NCBI RefSeq assembly: GCF_003628755.1 | Contig: NZ_CP029256.1 | Location: 2,127,585-2,191,584 of the forward strand | Length of the DNA stretch: 64,000 nucleotides | DNA from: Christensenella minuta | GTDB lineage: Bacteria > Bacillota > Clostridia > Christensenellales > Christensenellaceae | Direction of reading: 5' to 3' | Shown here: piece after piece, positions 45,659-54,113 of the stretch | Numbering within the stretch: the stretch's first letter is position 1 | Layout of the letters: each line of letters starts with the position of its first letter | Program-made: the position numbers and the translations under genes | Notes under the pieces: generated by a model | What the model was told of the DNA's origin: nothing | What the model saw: the letters and a program-made list of their open reading frames with translations, nothing else | Database searches by the model: none

Positions 45659-46045
45659 TTACAGTACCCGGCCATATACGGTTTCTCCGGCTGCAACTCC
45701 CTCTTCAAACCCGGTCACCGTAAATACGCCGCTTGTCGTCGTCGCCGTCACGCGGATGCCGTCTGCCGCCAGCGTCACCGCATCACCGATCTTCAGCGCC
45801 GTCCCCGCCGCCGCAAGTTCCGCCGCAAGCTCCATCTGAGGGTTCACGCGAACCACAGGCAAATCGTTCAGATCGTCCGCCGCGCTCTTTGCCATGCAAA
45901 GGAATACCGGCTTGTCTGTCGCGCCGCACGCCGCCGCAGCGCCGTTTGCGAGTTTCAATGCCTGCCCGATCTCAAATTCACTCGCCGCATTCGGGATCAG
46001 TTCAAGCGGCGTTGCGCTCGTAAGGTCATACTTGTGTAATTTCAT
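45659..46045 (-). CDS. Putative capsid decoration protein
   Basis: A 128-residue Ala-rich beta protein (MKLHKYDLTSATPLELIPNA, VRVNPQMELAAELAAAGTAL, KIGDAVTLAADGIRVTATTT). Small proteins of this composition directly before the coat gene are usually head-decorating or stabilising proteins (DUF2190-like). It starts one base after the stop of the small basic gene upstream, whose end carries its GGGAGG ribosome-binding site. Confidence 0.65.
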   Translation of the reverse strand: MKLHKYDLTSATPLELIPNAASEFEIGQALKLANGAAAACGATDKPVFLCMAKSAADDLNDLPVVRVNPQMELAAELAAAGTALKIGDAVTLAADGIRVTATTTSGVFTVTGFEEGVAAGETVYGRVL

Positions 46046-46046
46046 A

Positions 46047-46187
46047 TTATCTGCCTCCCTTTGTCCCGTTTCTCAGGTCGTTTCCTCTCTTCACGACGGA
46101 CTTTGCCTTTTTCTTCGTCGTGAAAAGCGCCTCTGCCTTCTGTGTGCCGTTATTGTTGATCCTTCCGGCATACGTGTCTTTTTTCAT
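46047..46187 (-). CDS. Small basic phage protein (46 residues)
   Basis: A complete short gene: MKKDTYAGRINNNGTQKAEA, then LFTTKKKAKSVVKRGNDLRN, then GTKGGR and stop. AAGGAG lies eight bases before the ATG. Its last codons contain the Shine-Dalgarno sequence of the decoration gene, so the two are coupled. Eleven Lys/Arg residues suggest nucleic-acid or scaffold contact, but no family is recognised. Confidence 0.6.
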   Translation of the reverse strand: MKKDTYAGRINNNGTQKAEALFTTKKKAKSVVKRGNDLRNGTKGGR

Positions 46188-46249
46188 CTTGTTTCTCCTT
46201 CCTTTTCTGTGCCGGTTTATCCGGCTTGTGTCTTTCTTTCCATGTGGTT

Positions 46250-47044
46250 TCAGTCCTGCCTGCGCCAGTGCGCAAGTATTTCAGCATCCGTCGCATCCGG
46301 GTTGATTAGGCGGTATTGCTCCAGAACCTCTTGGGGCATCGTTCCGCCGGCCGCGCTTCCCGTTCCCCCAAACCTGCGGAGATGCTCCTTGCTCTGTGCG
46401 TCCAGTGCGGCGCGTTTCGCCGCCTCCGCTCGCCTTTGCGCTATGGAATCGGCGGCATATGCCGCATAGGCGCGGTATAAGGGAACGCCCGCCTGCACCA
46501 TCTTCACCATTTCCTGCGCGTTTTCTAATGCAAAAAAATCGTCTGCCGACCATGTGTCGGCCTCCGGGAAATGTTCGTTCAGCTCCCTCAGCTCTTCTTC
46601 AAACCTTCGTTTGCCCTCTTGGTACGCAATTTCCTGCTCTTTCAGGCGTGGCACTTCCTCGCCCCGCATACGCCCGGTCTCTCTTTGCATCTGCCCGAAA
46701 TCCCGATAGCCCAACCGCTGTGCAAAGTCATCGTTCTCCCGCTGAAGGCGCTCGTTCTCCTGCTGGAGCCGTTCCATCTGCCTGCGCGCACTCGCGGCGA
46801 TCCTGTCCGCCTCGTAATTTCTCAGCGGTTTTTCCTTTGCCCGGCGCGCGTTTTTCTTTTCCCTGCGTTGCTCTGCGCGCTCCTGTGCGGCCTCGTCCGC
46901 TTCGGCTTGCTTCGCTTCCATCTCCTCGTGCGTAGCGTCCAATGCTTGCGAAATCGCCTCGTCAAACTCCTTGTCTGCGTTTGCTTCGCGTGCTTCTTCC
47001 CCGTCGTCCGTCCATTCCATTTCAGTCATCTCTTCGCGGTCCAT
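46250..47044 (-). CDS. Phage scaffolding protein
   Basis: A 264-residue highly charged helical protein. The first 60 residues are acidic (EEMTEMEWTDDGEEAREANA) and the middle is a coiled coil (ASARRQMERLQQENERLQRE). The end has a small domain (GGTMPQEVLEQYRLINPDAT) typical of capsid-scaffold C-termini. Position directly before the coat-protein genes supports a procapsid scaffold that guides coat assembly and then leaves. Confidence 0.82.
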   Translation of the reverse strand: MDREEMTEMEWTDDGEEAREANADKEFDEAISQALDATHEEMEAKQAEADEAAQERAEQRREKKNARRAKEKPLRNYEADRIAASARRQMERLQQENERLQRENDDFAQRLGYRDFGQMQRETGRMRGEEVPRLKEQEIAYQEGKRRFEEELRELNEHFPEADTWSADDFFALENAQEMVKMVQAGVPLYRAYAAYAADSIAQRRAEAAKRAALDAQSKEHLRRFGGTGSAAGGTMPQEVLEQYRLINPDATDAEILAHWRRQD

Positions 47045-47324
47045 TTTGTTCCTCCTTTTTCCGCTTGGCAGCGTAAAAAAGCAAAGGCCGCGAAAATCTC
47101 CCCGCTGCCTTTGCTTTTTCTGCCCTTTTTCCGCTCGGGCACAGCGTATTTTGTTTTAGAACGGTTTTATCCCGTCCTGTCCGCCCCGTTTCCGCTGGGA
47201 CCCGCGTATAGCTTTCCTCCGAATATTTTATTTTTCCAGAGAATATCATCAGCGAACCATTCATTGGATTTCAAATATTTTGCTATTTCGTGTAGTGCCA
47301 ACAATTATGGTTCGTGATTGCCTG

Positions 47325-47510
47325 TCAGGTAAGTTTGTGCCGGATTTCATCCACCACGTTGCTTGCCTCCGATATCTTCTTTCCCGCATAATTTTCACAC
47401 TGTGGGTTTGCGCAGTATTGCCGCTGTAATAAAAAAGCGTCGCCACCTTCCACAACAACGCCACCGCTTTCAAGCCTTAGATCATTTCCACATTTTGGGC
47501 ATTTGTCCAT
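47325..47510 (-). CDS. Small phage zinc-ribbon protein
   Basis: A 61-residue protein with two C-x2-4-C knuckles (MDKCPKCGNDL and YCANPQCENY) flanking a short beta segment. The ATG at 47510 is fixed by GGAGGTGA nine bases ahead; the frame runs 12 codons further. It is the first gene after promoter copy B and its hairpin. Small zinc ribbons of this kind occur in phage structural operons; the function is unknown. The 280 bases between it and the scaffold gene (47045-47324) contain no supported gene. Confidence 0.7.
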   Translation of the reverse strand: MDKCPKCGNDLRLESGGVVVEGGDAFLLQRQYCANPQCENYAGKKISEASNVVDEIRHKLT

Positions 47511-47544
47511 CCTTCTCACCTCCTTCTTTGCAATTTGGGGCAAC

Positions 47545-47637
47545 AAAAAAGAGCCCGGTTTTCCCGAACTCTTTTCACTTCTTCCACAATAGCATTATAC
47601 CACAAAAATACGACCATTTACATGACATCTACCCGAC
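47545..47637 (-). promoter_or_regulatory. Phage repeated promoter element, copy B, with leader hairpin
   Basis: Box GTCGGGTAGATGTCATG plus TAAATGGTC (47637-47612), 12 bases, then TATAAT with extended TGG (47599-47594). The predicted transcript starts near 47587 and runs after about 12 bases into a 12-bp stem (AAAAGAGTTCGG with CCGGGCTCTTTT, 47575-47547) ending in U6. That is a complete intrinsic terminator only about 40 bases into the transcript, ahead of the zinc-ribbon, scaffold and capsid genes. Confidence 0.72.
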
Positions 47638-47833
47638 AAATCTCGCCATTTTAACTATTACACCCCGGTCCTGTGCCGCTTTTCATTCTTGGAAAGAAAG
47701 TATATTCCTATACTCCCTTTTCCTATTGTTCTTAATATTTCAATTTTTCTATTGTTCGTCTAATATCTCAATTGTTTTAATCTCACTTTCATCTACTACT
47801 TCAATATAAGAATCATAATCAATATCTAATTCA

Positions 47834-48160
47834 TCATATTCTGCTTCTGATTTCTTGTTCTATTATTATATCATTCGAATCAGCGGAGGCAAACTTCACT
47901 TTTTTCTCTCCGTTGCTCCACTCTCCCCTCCTTTCCATCTCTCCTCTCACCTGTCCGGCCTGTACGTCTCCTATCAGCCGCGCGATCGTTCCGTCCTGCG
48001 CCCATGTCCGCAATAGCCCCACTGCCACGCGCTCGTTCCCCGGAAGCCCCAGCTTCTCCCGCAGCTCCGCCGTCACCCGGCCGCTTTCCACTGCCTCCTG
48101 CACTTCCCGGCACAATGTCTGCTCCTCCGCCGCGTTTTTTCCACACAAAAAAGGGAGCAT
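47834..48160 (-). pseudogene. Silent, decayed alternative C-terminal toxin cassette
   Basis: This frame repeats residues about 848-921 of the large toxin-like protein (EQTLCREVQEAVESGRVTAE through ERRGEWSNGE) and then diverges at exactly that point into KKVKFASADSNDIIIEQEIR and a stop. In another frame the AT-rich sequence continues as an acidic 35-residue stretch (EYDELDIDYDSYIEVVDESE) ending near 47749, suggesting a frameshift. Its apparent ATG (48160) lies inside the upstream terminator stem, so it should not be expressed. It looks like an orphan C-terminal module of the kind known from Rhs and CdiA loci. Confidence 0.7.
47906..48126 (-). repeat. Direct repeat, orphan copy (221 bp)
   Basis: Aligns without gaps to 49017-49237 at an offset of 1111 bases. 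I count 10 mismatches by eye, about 95% identity. It begins right after the terminator that follows the immunity gene and ends at the point where the encoded tail diverges. Confidence 0.85.
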
Positions 48161-48174
48161 ATCCCTATGCTCCC
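48146..48174 (-). terminator. Terminator between immunity gene and orphan cassette
   Basis: Perfect 9-bp stem GGGAGCATA/TATGCTCCC with a 4-base loop, followed on the minus strand by TTTTTT. It ends transcription of the toxin-immunity unit and isolates the orphan cassette. Confidence 0.9.
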
Positions 48175-48190
48175 TTTCTTGTATCCCTAT

Positions 48191-48397
48191 TTAATTGTTA
48201 TAATAGATGCTGTCATAAACCCGCTGCGCTTCCCGTCCGAAATCATTCAAATCATAGTTCACATCGAAGCCTTTATCCATGATCAGGTCATCAATAACTC
48301 TTAAAACCTTTTTTATATCTTGTTCGGCCAAAATATCTTTTGCATTTTCAAAGTTCTCCATAATGAACTTTTTATCTTGTTCGCTGAATTGAATCAT
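48191..48397 (-). CDS. Candidate immunity protein for the phage-borne toxin
   Basis: A 68-residue acidic helical protein (MIQFSEQDKKFIMENFENAK, then DLIMDKGFDVNYDLNDFGRE, ending AQRVYDSIYYNN). It begins 19 bases after the stop of the toxin-like gene, with AAGGAG seven bases ahead of ATG 48397, and ends at a strong terminator. The gene is clearly AT-richer than the phage backbone. From memory, small acidic proteins with a DxxGREAQxVYD-type end often follow C-terminal toxin domains in Bacillota phages. The immunity role is inferred from position, size and composition. Confidence 0.65.
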   Translation of the reverse strand: MIQFSEQDKKFIMENFENAKDILAEQDIKKVLRVIDDLIMDKGFDVNYDLNDFGREAQRVYDSIYYNN

Positions 48398-48416
48398 TTT
48401 TATTCTCCTTATCAAT

Positions 48417-51400
48417 TTAATTGGGATTGCATTGTATTAGCATTCCTGTGTCCGGATTAACTCTTGCGATACAATTCCTTCCTTCATATGTTACAGATTT
48501 TAATCCATTACTGCTCATTTGAATTTGGCCAACAGAAACAGGATTCCTTAACGCCTCCAGCGCGTCTTCTATCGCAACGCCCCGGCGCATTCCGGGCATT
48601 GGAATATCATTTGCCGCCTGCTGCCCTATGATCCTGTCCACAAAGTGCGATACAAACCCTTTGATCTCTGTTCCGTCCTGCGTCCGCTGCCCTACGAGCC
48701 ATTCGTCTATTTGCTCCCCTACAGCTTGGTATTGCTCATATCCTACCAGAACCGATATATCTCCCTTGTCAACTGCCCGTATATATTTGTCCAGCAGATA
48801 CGCTTCTTTTGGGTCAGTATAACGCAATTCGCTGTATTCGGCAAGGCTTTCCGGCGCTCCTTCCATATTATATTCTCTTATAGCGGCCTCATACTCCGCT
48901 TCATCTCCAAACTGTTTATAGGGCTGGTAGGTCTCCGACAGCACGATTTCCCTGTAAACAGTGTCGTTCGAAGCTTTCCTTTCGATGTCAATCGGCTTCA
49001 ATCTATCTGTATGCGCCTCTCCGTTGCTCCACTCTCCCCTCCTTTCCAGTTCTCCTCTCACCTGCCCGGCCTGTACGTCTCCTATCAGCCGCGCGATCGT
49101 TCCGTCCTGCGCCCATGTCCGCAATAGCCCCACTGCCACGCGGTCGTTCCCCGGAAGCCCCAGCTTTTCCTTCAGCTCCGCCGTCACCCTTCCGCTTTCC
49201 ACTGCCTCCTGCACTTCCCGGCACAATGCCTGCTCCTGCGGTGCGAGCGTTCCAATGTCCTGCTCCAGCCCTATCGTCTCATTCAGCCTCCCATTCTCCG
49301 CCCATATCCGCACCTGCGCCGCCGCGATGCGCTCATTTGCAGACAACGGCAGCGCCTCCCGCACCTCCGGCCCGATTCGTCCCGTCTCCACCGCCTCCAA
49401 AAGTCCGCTTTGCAGTGCCCGTTCCTGTGGCGTAAGCGTCTCCTCCCCGCTTTGCAGGATCCGCTGTGCGTCAGATATCGCAAGCGCCGCCTCTCCGTCT
49501 CCGGCGCCCCGGCGCCCCGCCACATACGGCACGTTCATCACCATAGAGGTCAAATACCCCACCATACCGTCATACAGCGCGTCCTCGCTTAAAAAGCTTA
49601 CTTCATTGTTTTCCCCAAAGGCCGCGTTGCGCAGAAAAGGCGTCATCACGCTTTGCAGGTATTCCTCCACAAACTCCCCGCCGTTCTGCCCGATGTTTTT
49701 CAGTACCATTCCCGCAAACCGCTGTCCCAGATTTCCCGAGGCCAGCTTCCCCAGCACCCCATCGAGTTTTTTCCCGAGCGTGCGCGAAAGCGCGCTCCCG
49801 CCTAATGCTTTCACGCCCGAAAACCCATATTGCAGCGCCGCTTCGCTTGCCGCCGTCAGCAGGGCGTAAGAGGCCGCTTCCCCCGCCTCCTTTCCCTCCC
49901 GCCGGGCTTGTGAATAGGTCGAACCAAAGGAGGTGCCCGCCGTCACAAGCGACGAGACCGCGCTGCCCACCGCAGCCGGAACGCCCGCGCCTCCCGTTGC
50001 GATGCCTACCGCAACGGCCGGCAGCATTTCGCCTATTCCATAAAGAATATCGTTCACCACGGCCTCCACGCCGTCCATATCCTCGCGGAATAGTTGCTGC
50101 GTTTTCTGGAGATAGCTCTGCGGAAGCGGCGCTTCTTCCCCCAAGAATGCCATCCGCGCGGTTTGTCCAAGCCCCTGCACAGCCTCCGTTCCCCCTGCCA
50201 GGAAGGAAGCGCCCCCTTTTATGGTCTGCACTGTGCCTTGCTGCGCCGCCCGCATGAACTCCGGCAGGCCTGTTTGCTCAAAGACCTCATCCGTTCCCAT
50301 CATGTTCGTTATTTTTTCGCCAAACTGCGCGGTGCGGCCGCTCAGCCGCTCCCGGATCGACTCAAAATATGCGTTCGCCTCCTGCTCTCCCCCGCGCGCA
50401 AGATGCGCGTGATAGACGTCCTGCTCCTCCTGCGTCATCGCTCCGTAAAGCGGGGCGTCTGCCGAAAGAAACGCGCTCCCCACCGGGTTTTTTTTGACAG
50501 CCTTCAGCTTCCCGCCCTTTGCCGCGCCCGCCACGGCAAGCTCCGCAAAATCCGCGTCCTGCGCGATCTGCTCATATTCTCCGGCGATCCTCTCCTGCGC
50601 ATATTGGGTCAGCTGTACTCTCCGCGCATCCAGCTGCCTGGTCAGCTCGTCCTTTTCTTCCTCCAGCTTCTGTTTGTTTCCCTCCGGGGCCGCTTTGATC
50701 TGCATATCGAGCGCTTCAATCCTGCCCTCGAGGTCGTTTACCGTCTGGTCTTGTCTGATATAGCTCTGCGCCCGCGTATATGCGTCTTCCGGCTGTCCGT
50801 TTTTCCAGTATTTATAGGCGGTGTGCGCCGGCAGGACGAAATATTCCCACCACTCCGGCTGTTTATTCTCCCGTTGCACCTGCTCCTGCGCGGCAACCTT
50901 GTCATATTCATCCAGCCGGGCGTAATCCGCTTCGAGTTCCGCTATCTTCTTCACATAATCCCGGTAACCTTCGTCCGATTGGTCCGGCATGCCCGTCACT
51001 AGATAACTCCCCATCCCGTTTTCCTTCATCATTTCCCGGAACCATTTATCCCGTTCTTCCTGTGTAGGCCTGTTGATAACGTATCCCGGCTTCAGGCTTT
51101 TTTCCTGCTCGGCAAGCTGCGCGTCAATCTGGTCGTTGAACGCCTTATAGCTTTGGTCGACAATATACCATTTCTCATAAAGCCCCGGCTGAGTTGCCGC
51201 GTCTACGCTTTTCGTGCTTTTGGCCTGCGTATCGTTTCCCGTCCCCAGCTGGTTCGTGTAATCCGCCCAGTCTTTTGCTTTCTCTCCCTCCGCGGCTTTT
51301 GCCGTCATCTCCGAAAGTATTTTCGTCTGGTCCGGGACTGCACCCGCCGCAAACGGTTGTTCCCACGCCGAAACTCCCCCCTTGCGCCCGCCTGCCCAGC

Positions 51401-51779
51401 CCGCCGCCAGCTTTTCCTCGGGGTCCAGCTGTAAAAACGGCGCAATACTTTCCGCAGGCCCGGGCGCATACTGCGTCACCTTTTCCCATGGCGCGCTGTT
51501 TTGCGCCGCCGGTGTGCGCCTGCTTGTATACGGCCGCCATACGCTCCCCGCGTTCCTGATATTCCCCGCCGTCACCCATGCGCCGCCCGCCTCTTGTTTC
51601 TTTTCCGGCTTACTGCCCGGCTGCCTCTGCGTGCTCCCCGCGTTCCTGATGTTCCCCGCCGTCACGCGCACTTTCTCCGTATGTTTCCCTTTATCTTCCG
51701 TATCCCGCCATGTACTTCCGGAATTTTTGATGCTTCCCGCTGTTACGCGCACTTTTTTCTTTCCATTATAATTTGCCAT
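48417..51779 (-). CDS. Large phage virion-module protein with polymorphic-toxin-like C-terminus
   Basis: An 1120-residue protein between portal and scaffold genes. Residues 12-24, 39-51 and 69-81 are three copies of a V-T-A-G-x-I-x-N-x-G-S motif in a basic, disordered leader. Residues 350-440 form a charged coiled coil. Residues about 580-615 are a Gly/Ala-rich hydrophobic stretch (VAVGIATGGAGVPAAVGSAV). Residues about 782-915 are two helical repeats beginning LTPQERAL and LAPQEQAL. From residue 922 the base composition changes and a C-terminal region follows, with a small domain from about 1035 (IKGFVSHFVDRIIGQ) to the end (CIARVNPDTGMLIQCNPN). That ending resembles small RNase toxins of the BECR group (inference). 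The repeat before it, 848-921, is duplicated downstream. ATG 51779 follows GGAGGG. Confidence 0.7.
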   Translation of the reverse strand: MANYNGKKKVRVTAGSIKNSGSTWRDTEDKGKHTEKVRVTAGNIRNAGSTQRQPGSKPEKKQEAGGAWVTAGNIRNAGSVWRPYTSRRTPAAQNSAPWEKVTQYAPGPAESIAPFLQLDPEEKLAAGWAGGRKGGVSAWEQPFAAGAVPDQTKILSEMTAKAAEGEKAKDWADYTNQLGTGNDTQAKSTKSVDAATQPGLYEKWYIVDQSYKAFNDQIDAQLAEQEKSLKPGYVINRPTQEERDKWFREMMKENGMGSYLVTGMPDQSDEGYRDYVKKIAELEADYARLDEYDKVAAQEQVQRENKQPEWWEYFVLPAHTAYKYWKNGQPEDAYTRAQSYIRQDQTVNDLEGRIEALDMQIKAAPEGNKQKLEEEKDELTRQLDARRVQLTQYAQERIAGEYEQIAQDADFAELAVAGAAKGGKLKAVKKNPVGSAFLSADAPLYGAMTQEEQDVYHAHLARGGEQEANAYFESIRERLSGRTAQFGEKITNMMGTDEVFEQTGLPEFMRAAQQGTVQTIKGGASFLAGGTEAVQGLGQTARMAFLGEEAPLPQSYLQKTQQLFREDMDGVEAVVNDILYGIGEMLPAVAVGIATGGAGVPAAVGSAVSSLVTAGTSFGSTYSQARREGKEAGEAASYALLTAASEAALQYGFSGVKALGGSALSRTLGKKLDGVLGKLASGNLGQRFAGMVLKNIGQNGGEFVEEYLQSVMTPFLRNAAFGENNEVSFLSEDALYDGMVGYLTSMVMNVPYVAGRRGAGDGEAALAISDAQRILQSGEETLTPQERALQSGLLEAVETGRIGPEVREALPLSANERIAAAQVRIWAENGRLNETIGLEQDIGTLAPQEQALCREVQEAVESGRVTAELKEKLGLPGNDRVAVGLLRTWAQDGTIARLIGDVQAGQVRGELERRGEWSNGEAHTDRLKPIDIERKASNDTVYREIVLSETYQPYKQFGDEAEYEAAIREYNMEGAPESLAEYSELRYTDPKEAYLLDKYIRAVDKGDISVLVGYEQYQAVGEQIDEWLVGQRTQDGTEIKGFVSHFVDRIIGQQAANDIPMPGMRRGVAIEDALEALRNPVSVGQIQMSSNGLKSVTYEGRNCIARVNPDTGMLIQCNPN
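49017..49237 (-). repeat. Direct repeat, in-gene copy (221 bp)
   Basis: Encodes residues about 848-921 of the toxin-like protein. Matches 47906-48126 with about 95% identity and no gaps. Identity stops sharply at the WSNGE codons, the toxin-tip boundary. Confidence 0.85.
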
Positions 51780-51792
51780 TCCCTGCCCTCCT

Positions 51793-54078
51793 TCAGTGCT
51801 CCACACCTGCCTGTATGATTTTCCGCAATATTTCCTTTTCCTCTTCACTGATCGGCATATTCTCAATCATCTGCATTGCCGCCTCCGGTTCAAATGCTCC
51901 GAGTTGTTCAAGGACCTCTCTCATTTCTTCTTCCGTCATACTCCCTTCTGTCCCCGGTTCTTGAACGCCCGGTCCGGCCGCTTCTTCCGGCAGGCCCATA
52001 GCTCCGGCTTGTTCCGGCTGTGCTTCGGCCCCATGCAAAATAGCGGCAGCCTGCGCCTCTTCTTCAGGCGTCATGCCGCCGTTCGGCGCCGGGTCTTCAT
52101 TCGGCAGGGCAATAGGCTGTTCCCATTCCCGCATCGCTCCTCCATCGCTCGCGCTCATGGAAAGCCCTTGCCGGGGCGCCGTTCCCTGGATCATAGATTC
52201 AGGCAGCGCTCCCTCCTGCCGCTCGATCTCCTGCTGCCATTCCTTCACCATCTGCTTGGCGTTCGGGTAATTAAGGCCCTCCTTCACCCTCCAATACCGC
52301 AGCATAGAACGCGGGTCCTGCGGGTTGCCGTATGCCCCAAGCCCGAAGTCCGTCCGCAGGTCCTCCAAAATAAATTGGCGGTTGCGCTGGGCCGTGCCGT
52401 TTTCATCCACCGAAAACAGGAATCCATCCTCGTAATACCAGTTTCCAGCTTCATCCTGTTCAAGAAAATCATAGCGGTTAAACACGCTCTCCTCGGGTTC
52501 CCCCTGCTCGTTTCTCGACGCATAGGCCCGCGGCTCGTCCGCATAGGCCAGCATGAATTTGAACATGATCTCGTAAAGCTCAGCATAGGCCGTATTCTTC
52601 ATCACCTGCTTGCTGTTCTGCCGCCCCGCCGCCTGCGCGATCTGCGCTTCCTTCGCGCGGCCGGATGCCGCCGTCGGGTCGGGTTTGCCCTGGAACGTGT
52701 CCGTGATCCCAAGCGTGCTTTTTGCCATCTGGTAATATTGCTGCACGGAGTTAAGGTCCTGTCCCACGTCAAAATTCATCGTGATGGATTTCAGCATACT
52801 CAGCTGGTCCGGGCTTGTGATGTTGATCGGCTTCACATCCTCATCCGAAAGCGTGATATCCATATTCTTCGGCTTCGTAAGGTAAGACCCCGCCCCCAGC
52901 AGCTTTTTGTTCACCTTCGTCAGCAGCTTGTTTGCCGCCGTTTGGAAATCCCGGACCGCGTCGCAGTCCGAATCCCCCAGCACCTGCCCGCGCGCCGAAA
53001 CGTTCTTGCGGACCGCAACCGGAAAGCGCCGCGGGTAATAATATGGGATTTTTGTAGCCGCTTGACGTACTCTTTGTTTTACCTGCATAACCGGCTCATC
53101 CCCTATCGGCAGGCCCATCTCATCGAATTGGCGTTCGTAAACAGGCAAGCCCGTTTCCGGGTCTTTTGCCTGCTCCTCATACTCCTCCATCACATACGCG
53201 CCGTCTTCCATCACAGGCGATACCGCCGGGATCACCGTCCCGTCCGAACGCACGATGTCCTCCTTCAATTCTTCATATTTCCGGCTGCGCTGTTCCCATT
53301 TTGTGCTCCCGCATACGCATATGTCCTCGCAGGGCGGCTTTGTCCGCCCGCATTCCGCGCACACCTTGTCCTTGCGTGCTTCATAATCCTCGTCGTCGAT
53401 CAATACGGTGTTCCCCGCCCACGAAAAACACCCGAGGCCGCCGTTCTTATTCCGGTAATAGCAGACCACCTGCGTGCATGTGTCGTTTGAAAGCGTCTGT
53501 TCCCCTACCTGCGGGTCCACGCCCTCATTGGAAACGTCCACGCCGTAGCGCTCTGAAAGCCGCTCCTTTGTGTCTTCAAACATCAGGAACAAATAATCCA
53601 TATACGGCAGAAAATATACCCCCTCCTGCGGCACAAATTCCGTCGGGTCAAGCAGCCGCACATTCAGGCCGCCCACCGCGTCATGCGTCCGCAGGGCGTT
53701 GTCCCACTCCACAAGGTACGCGCTCCCGCCAAGCGTTTTCACCGTGCGCTCGTCCTCGTCGTTCAGGTATTCAAACGGCATTCTGTCGATCTCGTTTTTC
53801 AGCATATCCTCGATCACTGCCGCCAGGCGTTTATTTTTTTCCGTCGGCCGTTTCGGCGTCACCTTCGGCTGCGGAATATAGCTGTCGATCTGGCTCTCGA
53901 TCAGCTCCATCGTAAAATTCCATACCACGTCCGCATCCTTGCCGCCGCAAATCGTATGATCGCCCTCATATTGCGCCCTGCGGCGGAAAAACGCCTCCCG
54001 CTGCTTGCCATACGCCGCATATGCCGTTTCATATTTCTGTCTGAATTCCATCAATCTTGCACCACTGTTTCTTTTCAT
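51793..54078 (-). CDS. Phage portal protein
   Basis: A 761-residue protein forming the dodecameric DNA channel at one capsid vertex. Features are an N-terminal helical region (RQKYETAYAAYGKQREAFFR), the conserved core MELIESQIDSYIPQPKVTPK, and a long helical stem with ITSPDQLSMLKSITMNFDVG. An inserted zinc knuckle has four or more cysteines (CAECGRTKPPCEDICVCG). The C-terminal barrel region is Glu/Gln/Met-rich. The large size is like P22-type portals (about 725 residues), not siphovirus portals (about 450). It lies directly after terL and promoter copy C. Confidence 0.88.
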   Translation of the reverse strand: MKRNSGARLMEFRQKYETAYAAYGKQREAFFRRRAQYEGDHTICGGKDADVVWNFTMELIESQIDSYIPQPKVTPKRPTEKNKRLAAVIEDMLKNEIDRMPFEYLNDEDERTVKTLGGSAYLVEWDNALRTHDAVGGLNVRLLDPTEFVPQEGVYFLPYMDYLFLMFEDTKERLSERYGVDVSNEGVDPQVGEQTLSNDTCTQVVCYYRNKNGGLGCFSWAGNTVLIDDEDYEARKDKVCAECGRTKPPCEDICVCGSTKWEQRSRKYEELKEDIVRSDGTVIPAVSPVMEDGAYVMEEYEEQAKDPETGLPVYERQFDEMGLPIGDEPVMQVKQRVRQAATKIPYYYPRRFPVAVRKNVSARGQVLGDSDCDAVRDFQTAANKLLTKVNKKLLGAGSYLTKPKNMDITLSDEDVKPINITSPDQLSMLKSITMNFDVGQDLNSVQQYYQMAKSTLGITDTFQGKPDPTAASGRAKEAQIAQAAGRQNSKQVMKNTAYAELYEIMFKFMLAYADEPRAYASRNEQGEPEESVFNRYDFLEQDEAGNWYYEDGFLFSVDENGTAQRNRQFILEDLRTDFGLGAYGNPQDPRSMLRYWRVKEGLNYPNAKQMVKEWQQEIERQEGALPESMIQGTAPRQGLSMSASDGGAMREWEQPIALPNEDPAPNGGMTPEEEAQAAAILHGAEAQPEQAGAMGLPEEAAGPGVQEPGTEGSMTEEEMREVLEQLGAFEPEAAMQMIENMPISEEEKEILRKIIQAGVEH

Positions 54079-54113
54079 CTGCTTCCATCCTTTTTTGTTT
54101 TTCGCATAACAAA

